A stretch of DNA of 64,000 bases from an uncultured Oscillospiraceae bacterium (GCA_900544375.1 UQUZ01000003.1:39064-103063); one strand, 5' to 3'. Shown: positions 1 to 9,085, counted from the stretch's first letter. Notes: generated by a model not told the origin, from the letters alone. A program made the numbers and translations.

Positions 1-691
1 GCCCGGTTGCATATTCGGCTTGCGCGGATGCCGCATCCGTGCCCTCCCGGAAGATGAGATAGAGCCGCCCATTTGCCCTGTCGTAAAACCATTCGCCCGG
101 TGCGTCGAGCTCCTCAAAGAGATTTTCCACCATGACGAAGGAGGCGGAACAGCCGTCGCCGCGGTTATTGTCGCCCACCCAGTCGAGCTGGAGGGAGCCG
201 TCCGGGTTCTTCCCGAGAATGCGGAAGCTGTTGCCGCCCCACTCGTGCTTGTGCAGCGCGCGCACATATCCGCCCGCCGGTTTTTGCCATCGCGCGGTCC
301 TTTCTCTGGAAAGCGTATCCTTTGCGTAACCGCCGAGGATTTCCCCCGGCTGCTCGTTGGGGTAGCGGCACATGATATAGGGCTCGCCATTGACGAAAAC
401 CGCCTGAATCTCCTGGCCCGCGCCGATCTCCGCATAGTAGATCTCATCCCGCTCCCACTTTTGAAAAGGGGTGGTAACCGGCTGCGCGGCGGTCAGCACC
501 GCCGTTTCCCCATCGGCGGGGCGAATGGAGAGGGGCGTTTTACAATCGTGGATTTGAATGGGCTTTTTTAGCCGGTAGATGCCCTCATGCAAAATAATAT
601 CGGTGGGGTTCCCGCTTTGCTTTGCCTGTTCAATTGCGCTTTGGAGCGCCTGTGGGGCGCCGCATTGCGGCCGGATTTGTACGCTGTCCAT
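1..691 (-). CDS. Right-handed beta-helix repeat protein, N-terminal part (runs off window)
   Basis: The reverse frame is open from an ATG at 691 to the window edge, so only about the first 230 residues are seen. A GGGAAGGGCGG ribosome site lies just upstream of the ATG. The segment 'IILHEGIYRLKKP' near residue 35 is the usual opening strand of right-handed parallel beta-helix proteins. 'VFVNGEPYIMCRYPNE' and 'ENLFEELDAPGEWFYD' further on are typical of the large secreted or cytoplasmic beta-helix polysaccharide-active family. No signal peptide is visible. The catalytic part would lie outside the window, so substrate and reaction cannot be given; a glycan-active role is inference, supported by the other glycosidases nearby. 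The + strand reading frame over the same bases is a shadow. Confidence 0.7.
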   Translation of the reverse strand, partial: MDSVQIRPQCGAPQALQSAIEQAKQSGNPTDIILHEGIYRLKKPIQIHDCKTPLSIRPADGETAVLTAAQPVTTPFQKWERDEIYYAEIGAGQEIQAVFVNGEPYIMCRYPNEQPGEILGGYAKDTLSRERTARWQKPAGGYVRALHKHEWGGNSFRILGKNPDGSLQLDWVGDNNRGDGCSASFVMVENLFEELDAPGEWFYDRANGRLYLIFREGTDAASAQAEYATG

Positions 692-873
692 AGGATACCG
701 CCCTTCCCGGATAAAATGATTTGGCCAAAACGCTTGTAACATACCATAGGAGGGCTGGAAAGTCAATGGCTTTTCAGCGATAGCGGTTTCCCGTTTAGCG
801 CCTCTTCTCTTGACGCAGGGGCCGCGATACCGCATAATAGAAAAAGATCAATTTGTCAGGAAGGGAGAGCCAT

Positions 874-1680
874 ATGAAATCCGAATATCCATACCGGGAG
901 ATTGCGCCCAAGGTTTATATGATCAACGAGTTCAATGTGGCGGATTGCTATCTGCTCGTCGGCACTGAACGCGCGCTGCTGATTGATATGGGCGTGGGGC
1001 TCGGGAACCTGCGCGCCTTTGTGCAGCGCCTCACCGGCGGGCTGCCGCTCGATGTGGTTGCAACACATGGGCATGTGGATCACATTGGCGGGCGTGGGCA
1101 GTTTCCGCGCGTTTCAGTGCAGAAAGAGGATGTGGGCATCATTGGCCGGGTAACTGTACCCTATCGGAAAGCCTTTTTTGCCCTGCAACGTCAGGCTGCC
1201 CCTTATGGGGTGAAGGCTAAGGATATTCGGCCTGGTGAATATCACTCGGAGCCTCTGCCCATGCACGAAGGGCAGGTGTTTCGCCTCGGCGGGAAAACGG
1301 TCTCTGTAACACACGTGCCCGGGCATACACGCGGTTCCGTCTGCCTGCTCGCTGAGGAGGACCGGCTGCTTTTCACCGGGGATAATGGGAACCCGGTTTT
1401 GTTCCTCTTCCTGCCAAATTGCGCCACGCTGGAAACCTGGCTGCGCAGTGCAAAGCGCATGCTGGCGCTTGCACGGGAAACCGGTGCGGCGATGTACAGC
1501 GGGCACGGCTTTTCTGAATTGGCAGAAGAAACGGTGCAGGCGCAAATCCGGCATATGGAGGCAATCCTGACTGCTGCGCCACGGAAAAACGCACACATGC
1601 CGCGGTATCAGGTGAGTAGGCAGAAGGAAAATGGTCTGCTCGCAATTTATCGCGGAGATCTCCTGTGGGATGAGCGGTGA
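874..1680 (+). CDS. MBL-fold metallo-hydrolase
   Basis: 268 residues. The metallo-beta-lactamase signature THGHVDH is at residues 64-70 (His65, His67, Asp69, His70). It is followed by the next metal ligands HVPGHTRGS (His151), FTGDN (Asp170) and a late SGHG, so both metal sites look complete. The start at 874 is chosen because AAGGGAGAG sits 5-10 bases upstream; an upstream TTG at 853 has no ribosome site. The size fits the glyoxalase II/lactonase-like subgroup of single-domain cytoplasmic hydrolases; the substrate cannot be read from sequence. It stands alone, divergent from the beta-helix gene, with the pheST T-box promoter just downstream. Confidence 0.85.
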   Translation: MKSEYPYREIAPKVYMINEFNVADCYLLVGTERALLIDMGVGLGNLRAFVQRLTGGLPLDVVATHGHVDHIGGRGQFPRVSVQKEDVGIIGRVTVPYRKAFFALQRQAAPYGVKAKDIRPGEYHSEPLPMHEGQVFRLGGKTVSVTHVPGHTRGSVCLLAEEDRLLFTGDNGNPVLFLFLPNCATLETWLRSAKRMLALARETGAAMYSGHGFSELAEETVQAQIRHMEAILTAAPRKNAHMPRYQVSRQKENGLLAIYRGDLLWDER

Positions 1681-1713
1681 GGGAAAACCCGCATGCTTTT
1701 TTCAATTTCGCTC

Positions 1714-1742
1714 TTGCCAATCGTTTGAGATTGTGCTATATT
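1714..1742 (+). promoter_or_regulatory. Sigma-A promoter of T-box-pheST
   Basis: TTGCCA (1714-1719) and TATATT (1737-1742) are separated by 17 bases. Transcription would begin about 10 bases before the T-box stem I. Confidence 0.6.
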
Positions 1743-1763
1743 AAAACAAATCTATAACGCTGT

Positions 1764-2030
1764 GATGAAGAGAGTAAGCGGTTTTCAATCGTTTTCGCGG
1801 CCAGAGAGGGCGAGCCCAGGCTGAAAGCGCGCCCGCGCGGAGAAGCTGCTGAAGTTCACTTCGGAGCGGTGCGGTTGAAGCGAGAGTGGTAGGCCGCAAC
1901 GGTTCGCCTCCGTTATGCGGCGCAACGCTCTGTTACAGGGCGCGAGTGTTTGCTTCTTTGCAAAAATCAGGGTGGTACCGCGGAGGAATTACGCCTTCGT
2001 CCCTATTCACAGGGGCGAAGGCTTTTTGTT
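1764..2030 (+). promoter_or_regulatory. T-box leader, phenylalanine type
   Basis: A tRNA-sensing T-box riboswitch in front of pheS. Stem I opens with GATGAAGAGAGTAA at 1764. The specifier region has the usual context GAAG-TTC-ACTTCGGAG, so the specifier codon is UUC (1855-1857), which is Phe and agrees with the downstream genes. The conserved T-box AGGGTGGTACCGCG is at 1969-1982. The terminator hairpin GCCTTCGTCCCT...GGGGCGAAGGC with a T run follows at 1993-2029. By the known mechanism, uncharged tRNA-Phe stabilises the antiterminator and allows pheST transcription. Confidence 0.95.
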
Positions 2031-2111
2031 GTCCCATTGGATGCACCCATCAGAATCAAAGAGCAGAGCAGTTGAGCAAGTCTGATTTTAGTTTGGAAGG
2101 AAGGATTCAGA

Positions 2112-3131
2112 ATGAAAGAGCAGCTCGAATCAATCCGGGAAGCGGCCCGGCAGGAGCTCGCAAAGATCGAATCGCGTGCGGGGCTGGATGCCGCCCGCGT
2201 GCGTTTTCTGGGCAAAAAGGGCGAGCTGACCGCCGTATTGAAGCAGATGGGGAAACTCACGGCGGAGGAGCGCCCGGTCATTGGTCAACTGGCCAATGAA
2301 GTGCGCGCCTATATTGAGCAGATTGTGGAAACACGCGAGAAGGAGCTCAAGGCGGAGGAAACTGCCAGGCAGCTGGAAAACGAGCGCATTGATGTAACGA
2401 TGCCCGGCAAATGCCGCCCGCTTGGCCATAAGCACCCGCTCTCTATTGTGCTCGATGAGGTAAAGGAAATCTTCCTCGGCATGGGCTTTGAGGTAGCCAC
2501 CGGCCCGGAGGTCGAGTGGGATTACTATAACTTTGAGGCGCTGAATATTCCGCCGGATCACCCTGCGCGCGATACGCAGGATACCTTCTATATCACTGAA
2601 AAGATGCTCCTGCGCACGCAAACTTCGCCTGTGCAGATCCGTGTGATGGAGCAGCAAAAGCCGCCCATCCGCATCATTGCGCCCGGCAGGGTTTACCGCT
2701 CCGATGCGGTGGACGCCACGCATTCTCCTCTGTTCCACCAGATTGAGGGCCTTGTGGTGGATGAGGATATCACCATGGGCGATCTCAAGGGTACGCTCGA
2801 GGCCTTTGCCAAACGGCTCTATGGCGACGATACGCGTATTCGTCTGCGGCCGCATCATTTCCCATTCACGGAGCCATCCTGCGAGATTGACGTATCCTGC
2901 TTCCGCTGCGGCGGCAAGGGTTGCCCGATGTGCAAGGGCGAGGGCTGGATCGAAATTCTCGGCGGCGGCATGGTGCATCCGAAAGTGCTGCAAAACGGCG
3001 GCATTGACCCGGAGAAATACAGCGGCTTTGCCTTTGGCGTAGGGCTGGAGCGGCTTGTTATGTTCCGCTTCAATATTGACGATATGCGGCTGCTGTATGA
3101 AAACGATATGCGGTTTCTCAGCCAATTCTAA
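2112..3131 (+). CDS. pheS: Phenylalanine--tRNA ligase alpha subunit
   Basis: 339 residues, the normal bacterial length. The N-terminal coiled coil (about 1-100) precedes the class II catalytic core. Visible class II elements are the motif 2 region 'RVYRSDAVDATHSPLFHQIEG' (split here as RVYRSDAVDATHS then PLFHQIEG) and motif 3 'FGVGLERLVMFR' near the C-terminus. A CxxC...CxxC pair (CFRCGGKGCPMC) near residue 260 is common in this family. The protein forms an alpha2-beta2 enzyme with PheT and charges tRNA-Phe in the cytoplasm. It is preceded by the Phe T-box and a GGAAGGA ribosome site, and followed after 140 bases by pheT. Confidence 0.97.
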   Translation: MKEQLESIREAARQELAKIESRAGLDAARVRFLGKKGELTAVLKQMGKLTAEERPVIGQLANEVRAYIEQIVETREKELKAEETARQLENERIDVTMPGKCRPLGHKHPLSIVLDEVKEIFLGMGFEVATGPEVEWDYYNFEALNIPPDHPARDTQDTFYITEKMLLRTQTSPVQIRVMEQQKPPIRIIAPGRVYRSDAVDATHSPLFHQIEGLVVDEDITMGDLKGTLEAFAKRLYGDDTRIRLRPHHFPFTEPSCEIDVSCFRCGGKGCPMCKGEGWIEILGGGMVHPKVLQNGGIDPEKYSGFAFGVGLERLVMFRFNIDDMRLLYENDMRFLSQF

Positions 3132-3271
3132 GGGAAGAGGGCAAGGGAGCTTTATGCATTGCGCAGCAGCGCCTGCGAATTGTGCTTTTCAATCATAAAT
3201 TCCACTCGAAAATTCGGCTGCGCCAAAACCGCACAATTTCGCGGCTCGGTGCAAGAAAGGATTGTCATGTA

Positions 3272-5653
3272 ATGAATTTATCCAAAAAATGGCTGCTCGA
3301 TTATATCGACTTAAACGTTGACGATAAAACATTCAGCGACGAAATGACGCTCTCCGGCTCCAAGGTGGAGGGCTATGCGAAGGAGGGTGCGGATCTTACC
3401 AACATCGTGGTCGGCAAACTTCTATCGCTGGAAAAGCACCCGGATTCCGATCATCTCTGGATCTGCCAGATCGACGCGGGGCAGGGGGACCCCCTCCAGA
3501 TCGTCACCGGCGCGCAGAATTTGAAGGAGGGCGATTTTGTCCCCGTCGCGCTGGATCATTCCACAGTGCACGGTGGCAAGCAGATCAAAAAGGGCAAGCT
3601 GCGTGGCGTGCCGAGCAACGGCATGCTCTGCTCGCTGGGCGAGCTGGGGCTGACCACGCACGATTTTCCCTATGCAATTGAGGATGGCATCTTTGTTTTG
3701 GGCGATGACTGCGATTTGACGCCCGGCGCGGATATTCATGACGCGATCGGCCTCAACGATACGGTCACGGAGTTTGAAATTACCTCCAACAGGCCGGACT
3801 GCCTGTCTGTTTTGGGCCTCGCGCGTGAGGCTGCGGCAACCTTTCAAGTGCCGTTCCAAATGCCCGTGCCGCAGGTGAAGCCTACTGCGGGCAATGTGAA
3901 TGACCACCTGAGCGTTACCATCCTGGATGCGGAAAGGTGCTATCGCTATGTGGGCGCGGTCGTCGAAAATGTGCGCATTAAGCCCTCCCCGCGCTGGCTG
4001 CGCGAGCGGTTGCGTGCGAGCGGCGTGCGCCCGATTAACAATATTGTCGATATCACAAATTTCGTCATGCTCGAATATGGCCAGCCGATGCACGCTTTTG
4101 ACCTGCGCTACCTGGAGGGGAACAGCGTGATCGTTCGCCGTGCAGAAAACGGCGAGCGGATCACCACGCTGGATGGCATTGAGCGCACGCTCACAGATGA
4201 TATGCTCGTCATTGCGGACGCGAAAAAGCCTGTGGCTGTAGCGGGCGTGATGGGCGGCGAATACAGCGGCATCATGGAGGATACAACCACCATTGTTTTT
4301 GAATCTGCCTGCTTTAACGGCGCGTCTGTGCGCCGCACAGCCAAAAAGCTTGGCATGCGCACGGAGGCGTCCTCTCGCTATGAAAAGGAGCTGAGCCCCG
4401 TCAGCTGCCCGGTTTGCCTTGCGCGCGCGTTGGAGCTTGTGCAGCAGCTCGACGCGGGCGATGTGGTGAACGGCGTGGTGGATTGCGACCGCTCCAAAAA
4501 GGAGCAGCGCACCCTGCCTTTTGATTGGCAGTGGGTTAATCACTTCATCGGCATCGAGGTGGGCCCGGAGGAGCAGAAGGCGATCCTGGAGCGCATCGGT
4601 TTCCGGGTGGAAAACGGCACAATCTATGTGCCTCCCTTCCGCAATGATATCGAGCATAAAGCCGATATTTCCGAGGAAATTGCCCGCTTCTACGGCTATG
4701 GGAACATCCCGAACCGGATGCTCACAGGCGTTGCGAACGCAAAGCTTACCCCCATGCAGCAGCTTGAGCGCTTGATCCACAGCACGCTGCTCGGCTGCGG
4801 CCTGAGCGAGGTATCCACCTATTCATTCATTAGCCCGAAGGCATATGACCGCGTCCGCCTGCCGGCGGAAAGCGAAAAGCGCAAGTCTGTTGTGATCACC
4901 AACCCGCTGGGCGAGGATACGAGCGTCATGCGCACAACGGCTCTGCCGTCCATCTTAGACGTGCTCTCCCGTAACTATAATAACCGCAACCCGCAGGCAG
5001 CGATCTATGAGCTTGCGGTGGAATACACCCCGCGCGGCACACAAGAGCTTCCCCTGGAGCAGCCGAAGGCCGCGATTGGCATGTATGGCGATGGCTGCGA
5101 TTTCTATGCGCTCAAGGGCGTGGTGGAGGAGCTGCTGAAGGCCTGCGGCCTGGTAGATTACGATGTGGAGGCTGTGACGGATGATCCGACCTTCCATCCC
5201 GGACGCACGGCACGAATCATGAAAGAAAGCCGCGAGGTGGCCTTCCTTGGCGAAATCCACCCGCAAGTGCAGGAGAATTATGGCCTCGGCATGAAAGCGT
5301 ACGCTGCTGAGGTGGATGTAGCCGCCCTGATGGAGCTCGGCAACCGCCAAAAGGTCTATCACCCGCTGCCGAAGTTCCCGGCCTCCACGCGCGATATTGC
5401 CGTGGTGTGCGCGCGCGAAACGCCGGTGCTCACGCTGGAGCGGGTGATCGGCGAAGCGATCGGTGCAATTCTCGAAGAGATCAGCCTCTTCGATGTTTAC
5501 GAAGGCAAGCAGATTGAGGCTGGTAAAAAGAGTGCGGCGTTCAGCCTGCGGCTGCGCGCCGCCGACCGGACACTCACCGATGAGGAGGCCGACGCGGCTA
5601 TGAAGCGCGCGGTCAAGGCGCTGGCGAAAATCGGCGCGACTCTCCGGGCATAA
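3272..5653 (+). CDS. pheT: Phenylalanine--tRNA ligase beta subunit
   Basis: 793 residues, full length. The order is a tRNA-binding (EMAP-like) domain at about 40-155, B3/B4 editing domain at about 210-385, B5 domain at about 405-475, a catalytic-like core, and the C-terminal anticodon-binding FDX-ACB domain ('PLPKFPASTRDIAVV' onward). It partners PheS and edits mischarged Tyr. The start at 3272 (MNLSKKWLLDYI) is chosen from family N-termini and an AGAAAGG site upstream; the open frame runs further upstream but that part does not resemble the family. It shares T-box control with pheS. Confidence 0.96.
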   Translation: MNLSKKWLLDYIDLNVDDKTFSDEMTLSGSKVEGYAKEGADLTNIVVGKLLSLEKHPDSDHLWICQIDAGQGDPLQIVTGAQNLKEGDFVPVALDHSTVHGGKQIKKGKLRGVPSNGMLCSLGELGLTTHDFPYAIEDGIFVLGDDCDLTPGADIHDAIGLNDTVTEFEITSNRPDCLSVLGLAREAAATFQVPFQMPVPQVKPTAGNVNDHLSVTILDAERCYRYVGAVVENVRIKPSPRWLRERLRASGVRPINNIVDITNFVMLEYGQPMHAFDLRYLEGNSVIVRRAENGERITTLDGIERTLTDDMLVIADAKKPVAVAGVMGGEYSGIMEDTTTIVFESACFNGASVRRTAKKLGMRTEASSRYEKELSPVSCPVCLARALELVQQLDAGDVVNGVVDCDRSKKEQRTLPFDWQWVNHFIGIEVGPEEQKAILERIGFRVENGTIYVPPFRNDIEHKADISEEIARFYGYGNIPNRMLTGVANAKLTPMQQLERLIHSTLLGCGLSEVSTYSFISPKAYDRVRLPAESEKRKSVVITNPLGEDTSVMRTTALPSILDVLSRNYNNRNPQAAIYELAVEYTPRGTQELPLEQPKAAIGMYGDGCDFYALKGVVEELLKACGLVDYDVEAVTDDPTFHPGRTARIMKESREVAFLGEIHPQVQENYGLGMKAYAAEVDVAALMELGNRQKVYHPLPKFPASTRDIAVVCARETPVLTLERVIGEAIGAILEEISLFDVYEGKQIEAGKKSAAFSLRLRAADRTLTDEEADAAMKRAVKALAKIGATLRA

Positions 5654-5778
5654 GGGGAATCAAGCGTAACAGCTCCTAATCCGATACGATAAAAAACAGC
5701 GCCCCATATGCGATACTGCACCGCCCCAGATTGTGCGGACAGCACAAAAAAGAGCCTGTGAGTAGGAAATATTAAGAT

Positions 5779-6358
5779 TTAAGCGGAGTGGCGGAGTTGA
5801 AGCGGCGCCACTCCTGTTTTTAACTGGATGTGCTCGTGGTTGTAGAAATAGATGAACTCGTCAATTAGCTCTCTGGCTTGCTGGAATGTAGCGATTTTCT
5901 GCCGGTAGATGCATTCAGTCTTAAGGATGGAGAAGAAATTTTCAGCCAAGGCGTTATCATGGCAGTTTCCACGTCTTGACATAGAGGGCGTTATGCCGTA
6001 TTCTTGAGTCAGGTTAAAATACCCCGGTGAAGTGTATTGAAACCCTTGGTCGCTGTGGAGCTGCAACTCCGCAGCGACTCTCTTTTTCTCTCTCCTCATA
6101 GCAAGACGGATGGTATCCAATACCAGATTCACTGTCTGTTGTGTAGCGGTCTTGTAGGCCACAATGCTGTTATCATAGAGATCCCGGATCATGGACAAGT
6201 AAAGGACGCCTTGGCCGGTATGGATGTAGGAAATATCCGTGACCCACTTTGCGTTGGGACGGTCAGCGTGGAACTCCCGGTTGAGCAGGTTTTCATTTTG
6301 GGGGATACTTTTCGCGCATCCGTGCGCGAAACGGCGTGGTGAAAGGCCGGCACAGGCG
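5779..6358 (-). pseudogene. IS3-family transposase remnant (C-terminal DDE part)
   Basis: The reverse frame encodes the integrase core of an IS3/IS150-type OrfB. KWVTDISYIHTG (first D), HSDQGFQYTS (second D), and ENFFSILKTE (E) are all present, ending with the usual 'FYNHEHIQLKTGVAPLQ' tail. The N-terminal part of OrfB and the whole OrfA are missing. Recognisable family sequence begins at 'ENLLNREF' near 6296, and a stop codon closes the frame at 6361-6363. The break abuts the promoter region of the next gene, so the upstream half was lost or replaced. It is not expected to be active by itself. Confidence 0.85.
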
Positions 6359-6453
6359 ATTCACAGGTTTTGCCTGCATCCCGCTTGTTTTTTTTGTAAT
6401 CCTGTGCTATACTAGTTATCGACATATAACGGAAACGGCGTGGAGGTAGTTTC

Positions 6454-7242
6454 ATGGCAAGGCCAAGCAGATGTAGAAGGGTTTGCACGGAACCGGCTTA
6501 CGATGGCTTTATGCCAATCGGAATCCCATGCGGGGAAATCACGATCCTGACGGTGGACGAATATGAAGTGATTCGCCTCATTGATTTGGAGAGGCTTACC
6601 CATGAGCAGTGCGGTCAGCAAATGGACATCTCCAGAACTACCGTGACCGAAATATACGAATCCGCAAGGGCGAAAATCGCAGACAGCATTGTTTATGGAA
6701 AGCCGCTTCGAATTGCAGGCGGTCATTACCGGCTTTGCGACGGCAGCGTTTCCTGTTGCCAAAAAAATTGCGCAAAAACAGGCCGCACAGCCCTGGAGCA
6801 ACCTGTGCAACAGAAAGGAGCCAATCAAATGAGAATCGCAGTTACCTATGAAAACGGAAATGTATTTCAGCATTTTGGCCACACCTCCCAGTTTAAAATT
6901 TATGATATTGAAAATGGTCAGGTGGTCAATCAGCAAATTGTGGATACCAACGGGCAAGGCCATGGTGCGCTCGCAGGCTTCCTCGCTGATGCAAAGGTGG
7001 ATGTTCTCATCTGCGGCGGCATTGGGGGAGGGGCACAGGCCGCCCTGCGGGAGGCTGGCATCCGGCTGTTTGGGGGAGTATCCGGCAGCGCGGACAGCGC
7101 GGTCAGCGCCTATCTTGCAGATGCGCTCCAATTTGACGCCAATGTGCATTGCAATCATCATGAGCACGATCATTCCTGCGGGGAACATGCCTGCCAAGAA
7201 GAGAAGCATGGTTGTTCCGGCAGCAACGGCGGCTGCCATTAA
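6454..7242 (+). CDS. DUF134 - NifX-like fusion protein with His/Cys-rich tail
   Basis: 262 residues. Residues 1-95 match DUF134 (MARPSRCRRVC, an HTH-like segment 'LTHEQCGQQMDISRTTV'). Residues 126-230 match the NifX/NifB dinitrogenase iron-molybdenum cofactor-binding fold ('MRIAVTYENGNVFQHFGHT'). The last 30 residues are very rich in His and Cys, suggesting metal binding. DUF134 proteins often sit beside NifX-like genes; here they are one frame. The first start has a GGAGG site. A second perfect site, AAAGGAG at 6814-6820, lies 8 bases before an in-frame ATG at 6829 that is exactly the first residue of the NifX domain, so a free NifX-like protein may also be made. Function unproven; probable metal-cofactor handling. 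Confidence 0.85.
   Translation: MARPSRCRRVCTEPAYDGFMPIGIPCGEITILTVDEYEVIRLIDLERLTHEQCGQQMDISRTTVTEIYESARAKIADSIVYGKPLRIAGGHYRLCDGSVSCCQKNCAKTGRTALEQPVQQKGANQMRIAVTYENGNVFQHFGHTSQFKIYDIENGQVVNQQIVDTNGQGHGALAGFLADAKVDVLICGGIGGGAQAALREAGIRLFGGVSGSADSAVSAYLADALQFDANVHCNHHEHDHSCGEHACQEEKHGCSGSNGGCH
6814..6831 (+). promoter_or_regulatory. Internal ribosome binding site and in-frame ATG
   Basis: AAAGGAG, an 8-base spacer and ATG lie inside the DUF134-NifX frame and coincide with the domain boundary. It could be a working second start or a relic of two formerly separate genes. Confidence 0.6.
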
Positions 7243-7265
7243 GCGGGGGCTGTTCTTCATACATT

Positions 7266-7313
7266 AAAAAACGGGGCCGGTGCAAATGCAGCGCCTTTGC
7301 ACCGGCCCCGTTT
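7266..7313. terminator. Bidirectional terminator
   Basis: A near-perfect hairpin, AAACGGGGCCGGTGCAAA / TTTGCACCGGCCCCGTTT, lies between two convergent genes and is flanked by A and T runs. Confidence 0.85.
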
Positions 7314-7353
7314 GCCCCATGGAGTTTTCAGCCTGTAAGCAGGCTGAAGCGCT

Positions 7354-7938
7354 TTACCGCGGGTATCGGTCCTTATCCGCCTCGGTGATTTCCCGCAGCA
7401 CCTTGCAGGGAACGCCCACTGCCACCACGTTGGCGGGAATGTCCTTTTTGACAAGGCTTCCGGCGCCGATCACGGTATTATCCCCAATCGTAACGCCGGC
7501 CAATATGGTTGCCCCCGCGCCGATCCAAACGTTGTTCCCAATTTGAATTGGCTTTGCCACTTCCAATCCTCGATTGCGCTGCTCCGCATCGATTGCATGC
7601 TCCGCCGTGGTAAAGCAGCAATTCGGCGCAATGAATACATGGTCGCCAAAGGTTACTTTGGCTCCATCCGTAATCACAAGATTGTGGTTGGAGTAGAAAT
7701 CATCCCCAATTGAAATATTGTAGCCATGATCGCACCAAAACGGCGCGGTGATCACAACGTTTTTCCCCATGCGGCCGATGATTTGCTCTAATATGCGCCG
7801 CTTTGCGTCAAAGTCGCTTGGCGTACATTGATTGTATGCATGGCATAAATCGATGCATCTAGTGATATCCTTGGCGTTTTGCGGATCGGCGCTTGGATCA
7901 AACAGATAACCGGCTGCGGCCTTTTCTTTTTCCGTCAT
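7354..7938 (-). CDS. Sugar O-acetyltransferase (maltose/galactoside type, LbH fold)
   Basis: 194 residues, the usual length for the LacA/Maa family. An N-terminal Mac domain (about 1-60) is followed by left-handed beta-helix hexapeptide repeats, for example 'VWIGAGATILAGVTIGDN' and 'IGAGSLVKKDIPANVVAVG' near the C-terminus. The expected catalytic His is in the 'TTAEHAIDAEQRN' segment. It transfers acetyl from acetyl-CoA to a sugar hydroxyl in the cytoplasm; the sugar is unknown. An AGAAGG site precedes the ATG. It converges on the DUF134-NifX gene across a strong terminator. Confidence 0.88.
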   Translation of the reverse strand: MTEKEKAAAGYLFDPSADPQNAKDITRCIDLCHAYNQCTPSDFDAKRRILEQIIGRMGKNVVITAPFWCDHGYNISIGDDFYSNHNLVITDGAKVTFGDHVFIAPNCCFTTAEHAIDAEQRNRGLEVAKPIQIGNNVWIGAGATILAGVTIGDNTVIGAGSLVKKDIPANVVAVGVPCKVLREITEADKDRYPR

Positions 7939-8116
7939 CGTTCAAACCATCCTTCTTTTTGATGTAACAATCGGTTTCATAACCTCTATATTCCGAGGCT
8001 CCTGTTTCGATGCCTTTATGATAGCATGCGCCGAATTTAAAATCCAGTGGTTTTACAGCCGTTCCCACCATGCGGACAAAACGCGGATAATATTTGAAAA
8101 ACAGGAGCTTTAACGC

Positions 8117-8145
8117 TTGCATTTTTCTTCCGATCATGGTATACT
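8117..8145 (+). promoter_or_regulatory. Sigma-A promoter of rpsB
   Basis: TTGCAT (8117-8122), 17 bases, TATACT (8140-8145). The 150-base leader to rpsB contains a hairpin ACGCAC/GTGCGT (8202-8229) followed by CCTTTT that could be an attenuator. No known r-protein leader was recognised. The rest of the 7939-8298 gap shows nothing else. Confidence 0.65.
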
Positions 8146-8298
8146 ACTTCAGCAAAATGTATTGTTGCGCCTTTACGCGGCAATTCATCTTTGCAAAACA
8201 CACGCACAGCGTTCGTTCGGCGGGTGCGTCCTTTTGCGTTGAGGATGTCGCCGTCCCAAGAGCCGTGCGGAGGTAAAACAAAAGGAGGAATTATCCCT

Positions 8299-9051
8299 AT
8301 GGCAGTCGTATCCATGAAGCAGTTACTGGAAGCGGGTGTCCACTTCGGCCATCAAACCCGTCGGTGGAACCCCAAAATGGCGAAGTATATCTTCACCGAG
8401 CGCAACGGCATCTATATCATTGATTTGCAGAAAACCGTGCGCAAGCTGGAAGAGGCCTATATGTTTGTGCGCGAGCTCGCAGCGGACGGGCAGGAAATCC
8501 TTTTCGTCGGCACGAAGAAGCAAGCGCAGGATTCCATCCGTGAGGAGGCTTCCCGCTGCGGTATGCCCTATGTCAACGCCCGTTGGCTTGGCGGTATGCT
8601 GACAAACTTTAAAACCATCAAGCAGCGCATTAAGCGTCTGGAGCAGCTCAAAGCGATGGAAGAGGACGGCACGTTCGACCTGCTTCCGAAAAAAGAGGTC
8701 ACGAAGCTGAAGCTTGAGATTGAAAAGCTCGAGAAATTCATGGGCGGTATCACCCACATGAAACGCCAGCCCGCCGCCATGTTTATCGTTGACCCCCGTA
8801 AGGAGCGCATCGCAGTGGCTGAGGCAAAGAAACTGCATATCCCGATCGTTGCGATCGTTGATACCAACTGCGATCCCGATGAGATTGATTATGTCATCCC
8901 CGGCAATGATGACGCGATTCGCGCGGTCCGCCTGATTTCCGCCGCAATGGCAGATGCCGTGATGGAAGGCAAGCAGATGAATATCGACGCCGCGGCAGAG
9001 GCCGAGGCGGGCGAGGAAGCGGAAGCTGCTGCTGAGCAGCCCGGCGCATAA
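8299..9051 (+). CDS. rpsB: 30S ribosomal protein S2
   Basis: 250 residues. The start 'MAVVSMKQLLEAGVHFGHQTRRWNPKM' is characteristic (shown here in two parts: MAVVSMKQLLEAGVHFGHQ and TRRWNPKM). It contains 'RWLGGMLTNFKTI' and 'DTNCDPDEIDYVIPGNDDA', all S2 hallmarks. The start at 8299 has a strong AAAGGAGG site; the longer open frame upstream is leader. An acidic Ala/Glu-rich tail ends the protein. It is followed by tsf, the standard bacterial order, with a hairpin between them. Confidence 0.98.
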   Translation: MAVVSMKQLLEAGVHFGHQTRRWNPKMAKYIFTERNGIYIIDLQKTVRKLEEAYMFVRELAADGQEILFVGTKKQAQDSIREEASRCGMPYVNARWLGGMLTNFKTIKQRIKRLEQLKAMEEDGTFDLLPKKEVTKLKLEIEKLEKFMGGITHMKRQPAAMFIVDPRKERIAVAEAKKLHIPIVAIVDTNCDPDEIDYVIPGNDDAIRAVRLISAAMADAVMEGKQMNIDAAAEAEAGEEAEAAAEQPGA

Positions 9052-9085
9052 ACGGATTGAATCTTTTTTCTCACTCGTGAGGATG

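Noticed and set aside
20..571. 183-codon + strand frame at the left edge
   Set aside because: It runs opposite the beta-helix protein frame, which has family-like sequence and a ribosome site; the + product resembles nothing.
2130..3125. 331-codon reverse frame inside pheS
   Set aside because: Antisense shadow of pheS with no ribosome site or family features.
3422..4780. 452-codon reverse frame inside pheT
   Set aside because: A codon-bias shadow; the + frame is unmistakable PheT.
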